The notes beneath the pieces are model-generated. The model was not told where the DNA came from. It did no database searches and saw only the letters and a program-made list of their open reading frames with translations. Shown here in pieces: positions 36,271-45,317 of a DNA stretch of 64,000 bases (positions within the stretch are counted from its first letter, which is position 1; every line of letters starts with the position of its first letter). The translations under genes and the position numbers were made by a program. Source of the stretch: Sulfobacillus thermotolerans (lineage in GTDB: Bacteria; Bacillota; Sulfobacillia; Sulfobacillales; Sulfobacillaceae); contig CP019454.1 in the NCBI GenBank assembly GCA_002951815.1, positions 1,178,001 through 1,242,000 of the forward strand, read 5' to 3'.

Positions 36271-37452
36271 GTGATAAGCCAATTGAAGAAATTTTGGCTT
36301 GACAACGCTATTTACGGTGTAGCCACCCTGGGATCGGGGATTTTTAATTGGCTCTATGCGGTGCTGCTGGGGCACCGCTTGGGGCCGAGCTTGTATGGGG
36401 TGGTCACGACCCTAAATAACGTTGTGGCCATCGTCACATTACCGGCTTCGGTAGTCACGCTGATGGCCATTCGCGCAGGGAAACCCTCAGGTCCGCAGTG
36501 GAGACGTTGGCGTCTTGTTTATGGAATTACGGGGCTCGCCTTGTGGGGGAGCCTTGTTGCTTTTTCCGGACCTTTAGGCCGGGCATTGAAGATGCCTTCC
36601 ATCTTTTTTATCGTCTTCGGGTTATCGGCATGGCCCATGGTGGATTATGCGGCCAATTTAGGATATGTCGCGCGAGCTCGCCGGTATCGTTGGCTTGGAG
36701 TATTAACAGTGATGGGTTCGGCTCTCAGTGTGATAGACGTCTGGTTAGCCAGTTATACGCGCCATCCAGTCCTCTTGTTAGGAGCATTTCAAGCGGTATC
36801 GGTGGGGATGCTCTGGGGTCTTAGCTCGTGGATTGTCCGTGCGATTTTGCCTAGCGGTCCATCGACCAAACGCTCCGTTGCTTTATCAGGAGCTGTGGGA
36901 GTCTTGCAAACTCTAACCGGGCTGACAGATGGGGTTGTGGCTAAGGCGCAATTAACACAAAAGATGGCGGGGTTTTATAACGGGTTGGCGACGATAGGGC
37001 AATCTATACCCTATGCCGCAGCAAGTTTGGCTTTGGTCATGATGACGGCGATGTTGGAACATCCGGAGGAAAGCCGTCGTTGGTTAAAATATACGCTAGG
37101 AGTGTATCTGGGCCTTGGTATGACCATTGAAGGTGTGTTTGGGTTGATTCCGCAGCAATTAGTGGGGTGGGCCTTGGGGAGTTCATTTCACCCCATCACA
37201 ACGTGGCTCGTTTTTTATGGGGTAGGCATGTTGGCGCTAGGGATGGTCTTGATTTTTTTGGCGGAAGCTGTCGCACGAAGTTGGTGGCTTCTATGGATGG
37301 CATCAAGTGTGGGATTTGTTGTGTGGGTCATCTGGCTCGTGCACAGCCACTCTTTACCGCATCTGGTTCATGCGACGGTTTGGTCCCTTGTGGGAATGGC
37401 TGTGTTGACTGTTGGAATGCGCATGGGGCTAGGATATGCTCATGACGCATAA
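36271..37452 (+). CDS. Polytopic membrane protein of the MOP/polysaccharide-flippase type
   Basis: About 393 residues with some 10-12 predicted membrane helices. The start FWLDNAIYGVATLGSGIFNW and the LLGHRLGPSLYGVVTTL block resemble the N-terminal repeat of oligosaccharide flippases (Wzx/MOP superfamily). It probably moves lipid-linked sugars or a similar envelope compound. GGAGG lies 10 nt before a GTG at 36271. The stop codon falls inside a bidirectional terminator. It may be co-transcribed with murQ and the binding protein. Confidence 0.65.
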   Translation: MISQLKKFWLDNAIYGVATLGSGIFNWLYAVLLGHRLGPSLYGVVTTLNNVVAIVTLPASVVTLMAIRAGKPSGPQWRRWRLVYGITGLALWGSLVAFSGPLGRALKMPSIFFIVFGLSAWPMVDYAANLGYVARARRYRWLGVLTVMGSALSVIDVWLASYTRHPVLLLGAFQAVSVGMLWGLSSWIVRAILPSGPSTKRSVALSGAVGVLQTLTGLTDGVVAKAQLTQKMAGFYNGLATIGQSIPYAAASLALVMMTAMLEHPEESRRWLKYTLGVYLGLGMTIEGVFGLIPQQLVGWALGSSFHPITTWLVFYGVGMLALGMVLIFLAEAVARSWWLLWMASSVGFVVWVIWLVHSHSLPHLVHATVWSLVGMAVLTVGMRMGLGYAHDA

Positions 37453-37480
37453 AAGCCGCCTAAAAGGGCGGCTTTTATGC
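37447..37480. terminator. Bidirectional terminator with 14-bp perfect stem
   Basis: GCATAAAAGCCGCC/GGCGGCTTTTATGC with a 6-nt loop. It serves the convergent flippase-like gene and the ABC ATPase gene. Confidence 0.85.
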
Positions 37481-37492
37481 CGAAATCCATTC

Positions 37493-38590
37493 TCATGAAT
37501 AAAGAAGGGACGCTTCAGTCTGTGGATCAAAGGCATGGAGTCGTTGGGGATTTAATTTCATGCGGACAACATCTCCGACACGGCCTTGCCATGCATTGTC
37601 TGTTCGGGCAACGATGGGTTGACCTTCTACCGCTAGATAGACGATATGCTCGTGGCCCATGGGTTCAATGACTTGCACCGTTGCATTGAGAGCAGGTTCA
37701 TCGGCGCGACCTTCGCCTAAGAAAATGTCCTCGGGACGCACCCCTAGCGTTAATGCATTGGAGTTAAGGCGTGACAGGGTTTGGCGAATGCGCCCAGGCA
37801 ACTCGATGGTCTGAGAACCGATTTGTAATGAGGCCGTATCGCCCTGGGATATGACGGCCCCCTTAACAAGGTTCATCGCTGGGGTTCCGACGAAGGTGGC
37901 GACAAATTGATTGGCAGGATTGTTGTATATCCCATCGGGTGTGTCTACTTGCTGAACGACTCCATCGCGCATAACAACAATGCGCGTGCCCATCGTCATG
38001 GCCTCCGTTTGATCGTGGGTCACGTAGATAATCGTGGCGCCCAGACGGCGGTGAAGATTTTTTAGTTCAACACGCGTTTGCGTACGTAATTTGGCATCTA
38101 GGTTTGAGAGCGGTTCATCCATCAAAAAGGCCTTGGGTTCTCGAACAATTGCTCGTCCAAGAGCAACGCGCTGGCGTTGGCCACCAGAAAGTTCCTTCGG
38201 TTTACGTGAGAGCAGTTGGCCCAAACCTAAAATTTCCGCCGCTTCCTTCACCCGCCGGTCGATTTCGCTCTTTGGCGTTTTACGCAACTTTAAGCCAAAA
38301 GCCATGTTTTCATACACGGTCATGTGGGGATAAAGTGCGTAGTTTTGAAAGACCATAGCAATATCGCGGTCTTTAGGCGGTTTTTGGCTGACATTTTCGT
38401 CGCCAATGAAAATGTCACCACCAGACAATTCTTCTAGCCCGGCGACCATGCGCAATGTTGTCGTTTTGCCACAGCCGGATGGACCTAAAAATACTAAAAA
38501 CTCTTGGTCACGAATATCGAGATTGACATCGTGGACCGCTTCCACGTTGCCATAGCGTTTCGTCACATGCTGTAGAACTACACTCGCCAT
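37493..38590 (-). CDS. Sugar ABC transporter ATP-binding protein, UgpC/MsmK/MalK type
   Basis: A 365-residue ATPase: Walker A GPSGCGKTTTLRMVAGLE, signature LSGGQRQRVALGRAIVREPK, Walker B AFLMDEPLSNLDAKLR, the switch His in VTHDQTEAMTM. A C-terminal TOBE-like regulatory domain is present (LGVRPEDIFLG). Such subunits (MsmK) often energise several carbohydrate transporters encoded elsewhere, which fits its orphan position. The GH31 glucosidase in the region would fit oligosaccharide use. Confidence 0.88.
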   Translation of the reverse strand: MASVVLQHVTKRYGNVEAVHDVNLDIRDQEFLVFLGPSGCGKTTTLRMVAGLEELSGGDIFIGDENVSQKPPKDRDIAMVFQNYALYPHMTVYENMAFGLKLRKTPKSEIDRRVKEAAEILGLGQLLSRKPKELSGGQRQRVALGRAIVREPKAFLMDEPLSNLDAKLRTQTRVELKNLHRRLGATIIYVTHDQTEAMTMGTRIVVMRDGVVQQVDTPDGIYNNPANQFVATFVGTPAMNLVKGAVISQGDTASLQIGSQTIELPGRIRQTLSRLNSNALTLGVRPEDIFLGEGRADEPALNATVQVIEPMGHEHIVYLAVEGQPIVARTDNAWQGRVGDVVRMKLNPQRLHAFDPQTEASLLYS

Positions 38591-38654
38591 ATAAATGCCC
38601 CTTTGTTGATGATGTCAGAACGGCTTCTAGTTAATGACCACATTGTCGACAACA

Positions 38655-39461
38655 TTATCCAACCCGCGTTTCTCCCACAACTCTTGCCCATGGCCGTCCA
38701 TGATCCCATTGTACTTCAATTGGCACCTGAAAGGCAGTAGAAAGCGCATCGTTTGTCACAACCGTCGATAGGGTGCCGGATTTTAAAATTCGCCCTTTGT
38801 CGAGAAGCAAGCCATGGGTGAAACCTGCGACGAGTTCTTCGACATGGTGCGTGACGTAGATGACAGAGGATTGCGCGCGTTGCGTCAATTGCGCAACCCC
38901 TTGGAGCAACACTTCGCGGGAAGGAATATCGAGTCCTGTACATGGTTCGTCAAGGATCAACAGTTGAAAATTTGCCATGTACGCACGAGCGACTAAGACG
39001 CGTTGGCGTTCGCCTTGGGACAGAACGCGAAAGGGACGGTCCGCTTTATCTACCATATGCACGGCTTTTAACGCTTCCAGCGCTTTGTCTCGTTGCTCGG
39101 GACGCATTCCTTTGAATGGGGCTCCAATAGAGGCATCTTCACCTGTTACGGTGACTTGGAGGACCGTGTTATCTCCATGATGGCTATAAAACCAATCGCC
39201 TAGGGATATGCTAACCCATCCAATGGACTTACGTAGTTCGCGCAAGTCCACCTGTCCAAATGCATGTCCCATGACGCGGACATCGCCTGATGACGGCCAT
39301 AAGTAGCCCGTAATGATATTGAGTAAGGTACTCTTTCCTGAGCCATTGGCTCCCATTAATGCCCAATTTTGTCCCGGCTCAATGCGCCAAGAAATATCGT
39401 GCAAGAGCGGTTCATTATTGCGAGACAAATGGACATGTTGCAATTCGACAATGGCTGGCAA
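38655..39461 (-). CDS. ABC transporter ATP-binding protein, cytoplasmic orphan
   Basis: 268 residues with Walker A MGANGSGKSTLLNIITGYL, signature VLSQGERQRVLVARAYMA, Walker B LLILDEPCTGLDIPSRE and switch VTHHVEEL. The insertion between Walker A and the signature and the absence of a partner permease recall ModF/YnbB-like stand-alone ATPases. The start is TTG at 39461 with AAAGGAGTG 7 nt upstream. It is followed by the malK-type gene on the same strand. Confidence 0.75.
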   Translation of the reverse strand: MPAIVELQHVHLSRNNEPLLHDISWRIEPGQNWALMGANGSGKSTLLNIITGYLWPSSGDVRVMGHAFGQVDLRELRKSIGWVSISLGDWFYSHHGDNTVLQVTVTGEDASIGAPFKGMRPEQRDKALEALKAVHMVDKADRPFRVLSQGERQRVLVARAYMANFQLLILDEPCTGLDIPSREVLLQGVAQLTQRAQSSVIYVTHHVEELVAGFTHGLLLDKGRILKSGTLSTVVTNDALSTAFQVPIEVQWDHGRPWARVVGETRVG

Positions 39462-39488
39462 AGGTTTACACTCCTTTATGACCTGATT

Positions 39489-41084
39489 CTACAAGGGCTG
39501 GCTTTGCTTACCTAGGTGAGCGGGAACGGTATGAGAAACCCAAAGGGCATAGTCTACCGAATCTAGCAAAGCTTGCCATGAGGCTTCGAGGATGTTGCGC
39601 GAAACCCCAACAGTTTGAATGGTTTCGTCGCGGAACTCTGAACGAATCCATACACGGACCAATGCACCCGTGCCATCGCGTCCATCCAATACACGCACTT
39701 TATAGTCTTTTAGCCGCAACCCTTCGATAATGGGATAGATCTGGCTAAGAGCCTTGCGTAAGGCCACGTCTAGAGAGTTCACGGGACCGTCGCCTTCTCC
39801 GACTTCGACGAAATGTTCGTTACCAATAATAATGCGCACGGTGGCTTCAGAAATCATACGCTGGTCCTTTGTGACGGACGCATGAAACCGATCCACTTCA
39901 AAATAGGAAGGGACGTTTCCTAGTGAACGTTCAACGAGTAATTTCATGGATGATGGCGCGTCTTCGTATTGATAACCTCGTGCTTCCAGCTTTTTCACCG
40001 TTTGTACCAATTCTGTAACGGTTTCCGAAGAAGCATCAAGGTTGTGAAAGTTATAAAGCAGATTCGATTTGCCGGCCAGTTCGGACACGAGGATGCGCCG
40101 GCTCTGTCCGACGGATTCTGGATGAACATGTTCGTAGGCTTCCGGAAATTTGCGGACGGCTCCCACGTGCACACCGGCTTTGTGCGTAAAAGCATTGTCG
40201 CCAACAAACGGTGCGGAGTCATCAGGCATTAGATTGGCAATTTCAGCCACGGTGCGGGAAAGACGTGTCAATTCCTTCAGCATTAGTTCGCGGCCTGCTT
40301 GTCTATTCATTTTATACACAAGATTGGGCCAAATAGTGCATAAGTTAGCATTGCCGCAACGCTCACCATAACCATTAATCGTTCCTTGGACCATAGTGGC
40401 CCCTCCGATCACGGCGGCCAGTGAGTTGGCCACGGCTAATCCGCTGTCATTATGCGCATGAATGCCAAGGGGCACGGAGACTGCACGGCGTGCAAGTTCC
40501 ACATATTCAGTGATTTCATGAGGAAGCGACCCGCCGTTGGTATCGCATAAGACAATCCACTGCGCGCCACCAGCTTCAGCTGCTCGCAACACCTGCAGCG
40601 CGTAATCGACATCGGATTTGCAGCCATCAAAAAAATGTTCGGCGTCAAAGATGACTTCTAAATCATGTTGGCGTAGGAATTGAATCGATTCCTCAACCAT
40701 TTCCAGATTATCTTGGAGAGACAGTCCGAGAATTTGTGTGGCTTGGAAAACCGATGATTTTCCGAATAATGTCGCGACAGGACACTGTGCATCAAGAATG
40801 GCACGGAGATTTGCGTCGTCTTCCACAAACACACCGCGCCTTCGGGTACTGCCAAAGGCCGTAAGCTTGGCATGGGTGAGTCGGGTTTTGGCCAATTGGA
40901 AAAACATTGTGTCTTTGGGATTGGAAGCGGGCCACCCGCCTTCGACATAGTCGAACCCAAATTCATCAAGCAGCTGGGCAATTTGCAATTTGTCCTCGAC
41001 CGAAAGGCTGATGCCGCGTCTTTGGGTCCCGTCGCGGAGGGTGGTGTCATATAGTTGGATACGGTTTGTCATCAGTACACTCAT
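39489..41084 (-). CDS. cimA: (R)-citramalate synthase
   Basis: About 531 residues. The HMGL-like TIM barrel starts IQLYDTTLRDGTQRRGISLS, with the metal-binding HAHNDSGLAVANSL and NGYGERCGNANL blocks. The C-terminal LeuA-type dimer/allosteric domain follows (GDGPVNSLDVALRKAL). The DGTQ (rather than DGEQ) variant and the overall length are typical of CimA, which makes citramalate from pyruvate and acetyl-CoA for isoleucine synthesis. The ATG at 41084 lies close behind GAGGAAG; an ATG at 41072 is an alternative. Confidence 0.88.
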   Translation of the reverse strand: MSVLMTNRIQLYDTTLRDGTQRRGISLSVEDKLQIAQLLDEFGFDYVEGGWPASNPKDTMFFQLAKTRLTHAKLTAFGSTRRRGVFVEDDANLRAILDAQCPVATLFGKSSVFQATQILGLSLQDNLEMVEESIQFLRQHDLEVIFDAEHFFDGCKSDVDYALQVLRAAEAGGAQWIVLCDTNGGSLPHEITEYVELARRAVSVPLGIHAHNDSGLAVANSLAAVIGGATMVQGTINGYGERCGNANLCTIWPNLVYKMNRQAGRELMLKELTRLSRTVAEIANLMPDDSAPFVGDNAFTHKAGVHVGAVRKFPEAYEHVHPESVGQSRRILVSELAGKSNLLYNFHNLDASSETVTELVQTVKKLEARGYQYEDAPSSMKLLVERSLGNVPSYFEVDRFHASVTKDQRMISEATVRIIIGNEHFVEVGEGDGPVNSLDVALRKALSQIYPIIEGLRLKDYKVRVLDGRDGTGALVRVWIRSEFRDETIQTVGVSRNILEASWQALLDSVDYALWVSHTVPAHLGKQSQPL

Positions 41085-41342
41085 CACTTCCTCAAGGTTG
41101 CTTGCGAATGGCCAGCTCAGGCCAAGCCATAACAATTTATGCTGGTTCCGTAAATTTTATCTCATTTATGCATGAGAATCAAAGCTTTCTGGATACTCTG
41201 CCGAGTGTTATTCGCGGTTATGGACGTCCTGTTGTTTTCTTTTGCGGTCGAAGTATTGAGCCTTTATGACAGGATGCCGTGTAGTATACTGATTCCATTT
41301 GATAGTATTTGTCTACGCTTGGCAAAGGTAGGGGGAATCATA

Positions 41343-42293
41343 ATGGACAATTCTGGCAAGAGACGGCGATTTTGGCGGGTGCTCGCAATTTTAGGGGTTG
41401 CAATGATGGTTCCTGTCTCATATTTAGCTGGATGGATGGCGGATGTGGGTCAGGTTCGTCCAGTGCTAAGCCAATTAGATGCGGCGCAAAAAGCTCTCGC
41501 CCATCAGCAAGCGTCCATACCCCAAGAACCTCCGGAGAAGGCCCCGTCTCGTCTCAGCTTGACGTGGGGAGCGCGACATGTGACCGTGAAGTGGCCGGCT
41601 GTAAAAGGCGCTGCGGCTTATGTTGTGTACCGGGCTCAAGGTTCACAAAGCTATCCGCAAGCGATAGAGGTGGGCCAAGTGAGCCATGTTGCCGTTTCCA
41701 TCAGTTTTGTTGATGCTTCCGTGAAACCCAATACGTCATATACCTATTGGGTTGTTCCCGTCAATGCTGCGGGGCAAGGACCTGTCAGCCCTGCGGCGAC
41801 GTGCCGCACTTATCTGCCGATTTCCGCTGCTGTTGCTCTAGCTCAACGATCGGCTGTTGTGACGCGGGCTACGAATTGGGAGCAGAGTGCATGGGGATTG
41901 CTAGCGTCTCGCCAACAGAGTACGCAACCCCTGGCGTGGCATGTGAATGCCCAGTGGTATAGTGACTACGTATTTCCCTCTAGCGCTACGTCCTCCACAT
42001 GGCTGACAAAGAGATGGACCACATGGACGGTGGATGGACAAGCGCTACACGTTTTGCCACAAAAGGGAATTTCCCAGTTGATAGGGAAATTCCCGGTGGC
42101 TAGTGCGCTGTCGGTCGGCGATTCTACGCCACAAGATATTGCGCTGTGGTTTCGGGGTGGTCGCTGGTTCGACCAATTGGTAGACGCTCAAGATCCCGAG
42201 ATACCACCATCGGCCTTGCTGATGAACCGCTATGCCCAAGCCGTAGCTTTCACGACGGCTTCGGGCCAAGAGGTATCCTTCGTAGCCCCGTAG
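41343..42293 (+). CDS. Membrane-anchored fibronectin type III-like protein
   Basis: A 316-residue protein. The basic N-terminus and hydrophobic stretch (VLAILGVAMMVPVSYLAGW, about 11-29) make a membrane anchor. A short coiled or linker part is followed by an Fn3-like domain (SLTWGARHVTVKWPAVKGAA... SYTYWVVPVNAAGQGP, about 62-150). The rest, rich in W, T and S, is unrecognised. AGGGGGA lies about 7 nt before the ATG at 41343. Function unknown; probably an envelope protein. Confidence 0.6.
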   Translation: MDNSGKRRRFWRVLAILGVAMMVPVSYLAGWMADVGQVRPVLSQLDAAQKALAHQQASIPQEPPEKAPSRLSLTWGARHVTVKWPAVKGAAAYVVYRAQGSQSYPQAIEVGQVSHVAVSISFVDASVKPNTSYTYWVVPVNAAGQGPVSPAATCRTYLPISAAVALAQRSAVVTRATNWEQSAWGLLASRQQSTQPLAWHVNAQWYSDYVFPSSATSSTWLTKRWTTWTVDGQALHVLPQKGISQLIGKFPVASALSVGDSTPQDIALWFRGGRWFDQLVDAQDPEIPPSALLMNRYAQAVAFTTASGQEVSFVAP

Positions 42294-42300
42294 GCCCTCA

Positions 42301-42678
42301 TTATAAGACGTTTTCCGCGCTCGCCTTCTGGTTGGAGGTGAGCGCGGCTTCGCGTTCTGGGGAAGGGGCGCGAAATATGATTAATCCCCGTTCATTTCCC
42401 TCTTGACTCTTACCTTGAAGGACGATATCGAATGTGTCATCAGTCGCCCGCAAACGCAGTTGCCAATGGCCAATGGCGGGGGGGTTGTTCTCGCCTTGTG
42501 GGGTGAGGACAGCTTCCATGTACCAGATAAAGTTTTCGGTGGGCTGAGTATAAGGAAGAAAGTCCATTTTTCCTCGATTGATGTTGCGCAAGGCTGCGTT
42601 GACCTCTATTAATGTCTTGCCCATCCCCGGATACCACTGATCTAAAAAGGATAGTGCGGTGGTGTACGTTGTTGTCAT
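42301..42678 (-). CDS. Hypothetical protein
   Basis: A 125-residue soluble protein with no recognised domain. The middle (HWQLRLRATDDTFDIVLQGK) looks beta-rich, and the C-terminus is polar. GGGGAGG lies about 10 nt before the ATG at 42678. It is convergent with the Fn3-type gene, with an 8-bp gap, and divergent from the sulfur gene cluster. Confidence 0.5.
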   Translation of the reverse strand: MTTTYTTALSFLDQWYPGMGKTLIEVNAALRNINRGKMDFLPYTQPTENFIWYMEAVLTPQGENNPPAIGHWQLRLRATDDTFDIVLQGKSQEGNERGLIIFRAPSPEREAALTSNQKASAENVL

Positions 42679-42821
42679 CGTGAGTTAAGCCTCCCCGTAA
42701 TATAGTGTGAGTCAAAAAGAACTACAGTGTACCTTCAATCGTCTGAAGTATATCAACAAAGTTATTGTATTCACAAAATATAAAGTTGGTTGTATTTTTC
42801 ACTTAAACAATATATCATGAA

Positions 42822-42840
42822 ACTAGACTAAAGTACTAGT
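42822..42840. promoter_or_regulatory. Candidate operator upstream of the sHdr cluster
   Basis: ACTAG-N9-CTAGT inverted repeat within a strongly AT-rich 100-bp stretch between the divergent hypothetical gene and the first dsrE gene. The AT-rich stretch must contain the cluster promoter, but I could not fix -35/-10 boxes. Confidence 0.3.
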
Positions 42841-42872
42841 CAAATAGGCGTGGTTAAAAGAGGGGGGAGATT

Positions 42873-43340
42873 ATGGCGCAAGATCGGTTGGCGATTATTG
42901 TGTCAAAAGGCAGCTTGGATATGGCTTATCCGCCGTTTATTTTGGCAACGGCAGCGGCGGCCTTGGATATGGAGTGCATGTTGTTTTTTACGTTTTGGGG
43001 TCTCGATGTTATCAATAAAGAGAAAATTGACAATTTGACGGTGTCTATTGCAGGAAATCCTGGCATGCCGGCAATGGCCCGTGTAGCTGGAGTTGTCCCC
43101 TTTGGTACTAAGGTGGTGTCGTCTATGATGCGAAGCCAATTTGCTAGCTCCAATGTCATGTCTATTCGGGAGTTTCTTACAGAATCGGCAGAATTGGGGG
43201 TCCATTTGGTGGCGTGTCAAATGTCTATGGATGTTTTAGGTGTGAAGCGCGAGGATTTAGTGCCTGAAGTAGAGGATGTGGTGGGAGCGGCAACCTTTCT
43301 AGATTTTGCTCGCGACGCCAAAATCAGTCTCTTCGTTTGA
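42873..43340 (+). CDS. dsrE: DsrE-family sulfur carrier protein (DsrE2-like), first gene of the sHdr cluster
   Basis: A 155-residue DsrE/F-like protein. The start LAIIVSKGSLDMAYPPFILA and the block ALDMECMLFFTFWGLDVI fit the DsrE2/peroxiredoxin-like branch. The conserved Cys near the C-terminus (VACQMSMDVLGV) is the likely persulfide carrier. Such proteins pass sulfane sulfur between TusA and the oxidation machinery. GGGGGGAG lies about 6 nt before the ATG. It heads the operon, and hdrC1 starts 22 bp after its stop. Confidence 0.8.
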   Translation: MAQDRLAIIVSKGSLDMAYPPFILATAAAALDMECMLFFTFWGLDVINKEKIDNLTVSIAGNPGMPAMARVAGVVPFGTKVVSSMMRSQFASSNVMSIREFLTESAELGVHLVACQMSMDVLGVKREDLVPEVEDVVGAATFLDFARDAKISLFV

Positions 43341-43362
43341 GTGCTGCGAAGGAGGTGGGTTA

Positions 43363-44049
43363 ATGCCGTCAAATCTATATAAAGAAGTCGCGCTAGAGGA
43401 AAAACAGAGACTATTCGACGAGGTTAAGGCGGATCCCCGGTTTGAGACTTACTTATACGGGTGCTACGAATGCGGAATTTGTGTTGCTGCTTGCCCTTCG
43501 GCGCGTTTTTATGACTTTTCCCCACGCAAGATTACTCAAACGTTGGCGCGCGAAGATGTGGAATTGTTTTACGAACAGCTTAATGACGATATTTGGAATT
43601 GTTCGCAATGCTTTTCTTGCAATCGATGTCCGCGCCAAAACAGCCCTGGTGGTCTGATCACGGTCATGCGCGAAGTTGCCGTAAATAATGGGCTGCGTTC
43701 CATGAAAGAAGCGCTCGCGGGATACACCCGAATTATCTACAAGATCATGACGACAGGTACTCAGGTGTCGCCAGACATGTTGCAAGAGGATGCGTTTCCT
43801 GATTGGGGACCCCAAGTGAAAAAAGTTTCGGAAAATTTGGACGTGTGGCGCCGGGCGTTGCCGCCGGAAACGCTGCATACGACTGGGCTCTCGTGGCAGG
43901 TGGAAGAACGAACCATGCACGAGTTATACGCGATTTGGAAAATGACGGGGACTTTGGACATGATTAGCCTAGTTGATGAAGGGCTGCACGACATTATGGA
44001 GGAAATTATGGATGATGCGCTGGAAGAGAGCGGATTGCAGGTTGACTAG
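43363..44049 (+). CDS. hdrC1: sHdrC1-like [4Fe-4S] subunit
   Basis: A 228-residue iron-sulfur protein with two cluster motifs: CYECGICVAACP (about 34-45) and CSQCFSCNRCP (about 84-94). It matches HdrC of sulfur-oxidiser sHdr complexes. It should relay electrons between sHdrA and sHdrB1. The frame opens at 43306, but AAGGAGGTG lies 5 nt before the ATG at 43363. Confidence 0.85.
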   Translation: MPSNLYKEVALEEKQRLFDEVKADPRFETYLYGCYECGICVAACPSARFYDFSPRKITQTLAREDVELFYEQLNDDIWNCSQCFSCNRCPRQNSPGGLITVMREVAVNNGLRSMKEALAGYTRIIYKIMTTGTQVSPDMLQEDAFPDWGPQVKKVSENLDVWRRALPPETLHTTGLSWQVEERTMHELYAIWKMTGTLDMISLVDEGLHDIMEEIMDDALEESGLQVD

Positions 44050-44083
44050 GGGGCCGTTGGAGGTCTAAAAGAGGAGGGAACAC

Positions 44084-45283
44084 ATGGAACCGTTGAATTT
44101 GCCGATCACTGGTACCAAGGTTGAGACGTCCAAAGTCTTTGAGAGAGACCCTGAGACCGTACGCGACGAGGACTTGCGTGAAGCCATATGGGAATTAGGT
44201 CGCGAAGGGGAGTGGATTGTTCAACCTGTCCCGGAGCCATATTACCTAGCACCGACGAAGTTTGGGAGAATGAAAAAGATTCCGTTAGAACACACGTGGC
44301 ACCATAAAAGCTGTGGTCAATGCGGACACATTCCCGGCTACTCCACATCGATTTTCTGGCTCAACCGCATATTGGGCTATGATTACTTTGACCCCAGGGA
44401 CCAAACATCTTGTACTGCATGGAACTATTATGCCTCCGCAACATCGAATCAGGCAGCTCAGGCCGCCGTTGCCATGCGGAACTTTTCTGCCGCTTATGAG
44501 ACTGGCTACTATCCTCTTATCCATTGTGGCACGAGTTTTGGCCATTACAAAGAAGTGCGTCATGAATTGGTGCACGACGCCAAGCTACGCCGTCAGGTCC
44601 GTGCCATCATTGAGAAATTAGGACGTCCATTTGTGATGCCCGAAGAAATTGTCCATTACAGTGAATGGATGTATGCAGTGCGTGATGAATTGGCCGCACG
44701 GGTTCAGTATGATTTATCCCCAATTACCGCAACGGTGCACCCCGCTTGCCATTATTACAAATTGCAAAGCGGCGATGCTATTTATGATCCCGAAATTTAT
44801 GGCGGGCAACGCACCGCCGCCGTCACGGGAGTGGTGCAGACTTTAGGGGCACAAGTTGCGGACTATTCGACTTGGTATGATTGCTGTGGCTTTGGATTTC
44901 GGCACATTCTTGTTCAACGAGATTTTACTCGAAGCTTTGCTACATTGCGAAAAATTGAGGTGATGAAGCAAGAGGCTAACCCTGATGTGGTCTTGACGCA
45001 CGACACAGGTTGCGTCACGTCGTTGGATAAAAGTCAATTTGCGGCGAAAGCCCATGACCGGCAGGTTGGCGTGCCGGTTATGTCAGAATCGCAATTTGCT
45101 GCGTTGGCGCTGGGGGCACATCCCTTTCGGGTTTGTCAACTCCACTGGCATTCAGTGGATTATCGACCCTTGCTGAGGAAAATGGGGATCGATGTGGACC
45201 GCGCATGGGCTGAGTTTGAAGACGATGTTAGCAAAATTAAGACCGGTGAACTGGATTATGTGACATGGGAACATGTGCTCTAA
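44084..45283 (+). CDS. hdrB1: sHdrB1-like subunit with CCG-type cluster motifs
   Basis: A 399-residue protein. Cysteine blocks seen are HKSCGQCGHIPG, HCGTSFGHYK, HPACHYYK, YDCCGFGFRH, and HDTGC, corresponding to the two CCG-type sites of HdrB, which bind non-cubane iron-sulfur clusters. In sHdr complexes this subunit is thought to handle the sulfur substrate carried on LbpA. GAGGAGGG lies 6 nt before the ATG. Confidence 0.82.
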   Translation: MEPLNLPITGTKVETSKVFERDPETVRDEDLREAIWELGREGEWIVQPVPEPYYLAPTKFGRMKKIPLEHTWHHKSCGQCGHIPGYSTSIFWLNRILGYDYFDPRDQTSCTAWNYYASATSNQAAQAAVAMRNFSAAYETGYYPLIHCGTSFGHYKEVRHELVHDAKLRRQVRAIIEKLGRPFVMPEEIVHYSEWMYAVRDELAARVQYDLSPITATVHPACHYYKLQSGDAIYDPEIYGGQRTAAVTGVVQTLGAQVADYSTWYDCCGFGFRHILVQRDFTRSFATLRKIEVMKQEANPDVVLTHDTGCVTSLDKSQFAAKAHDRQVGVPVMSESQFAALALGAHPFRVCQLHWHSVDYRPLLRKMGIDVDRAWAEFEDDVSKIKTGELDYVTWEHVL

Positions 45284-45317
45284 AAGCGGTTGAGACTACG
45301 AGCGGGAGGGCGACGGA

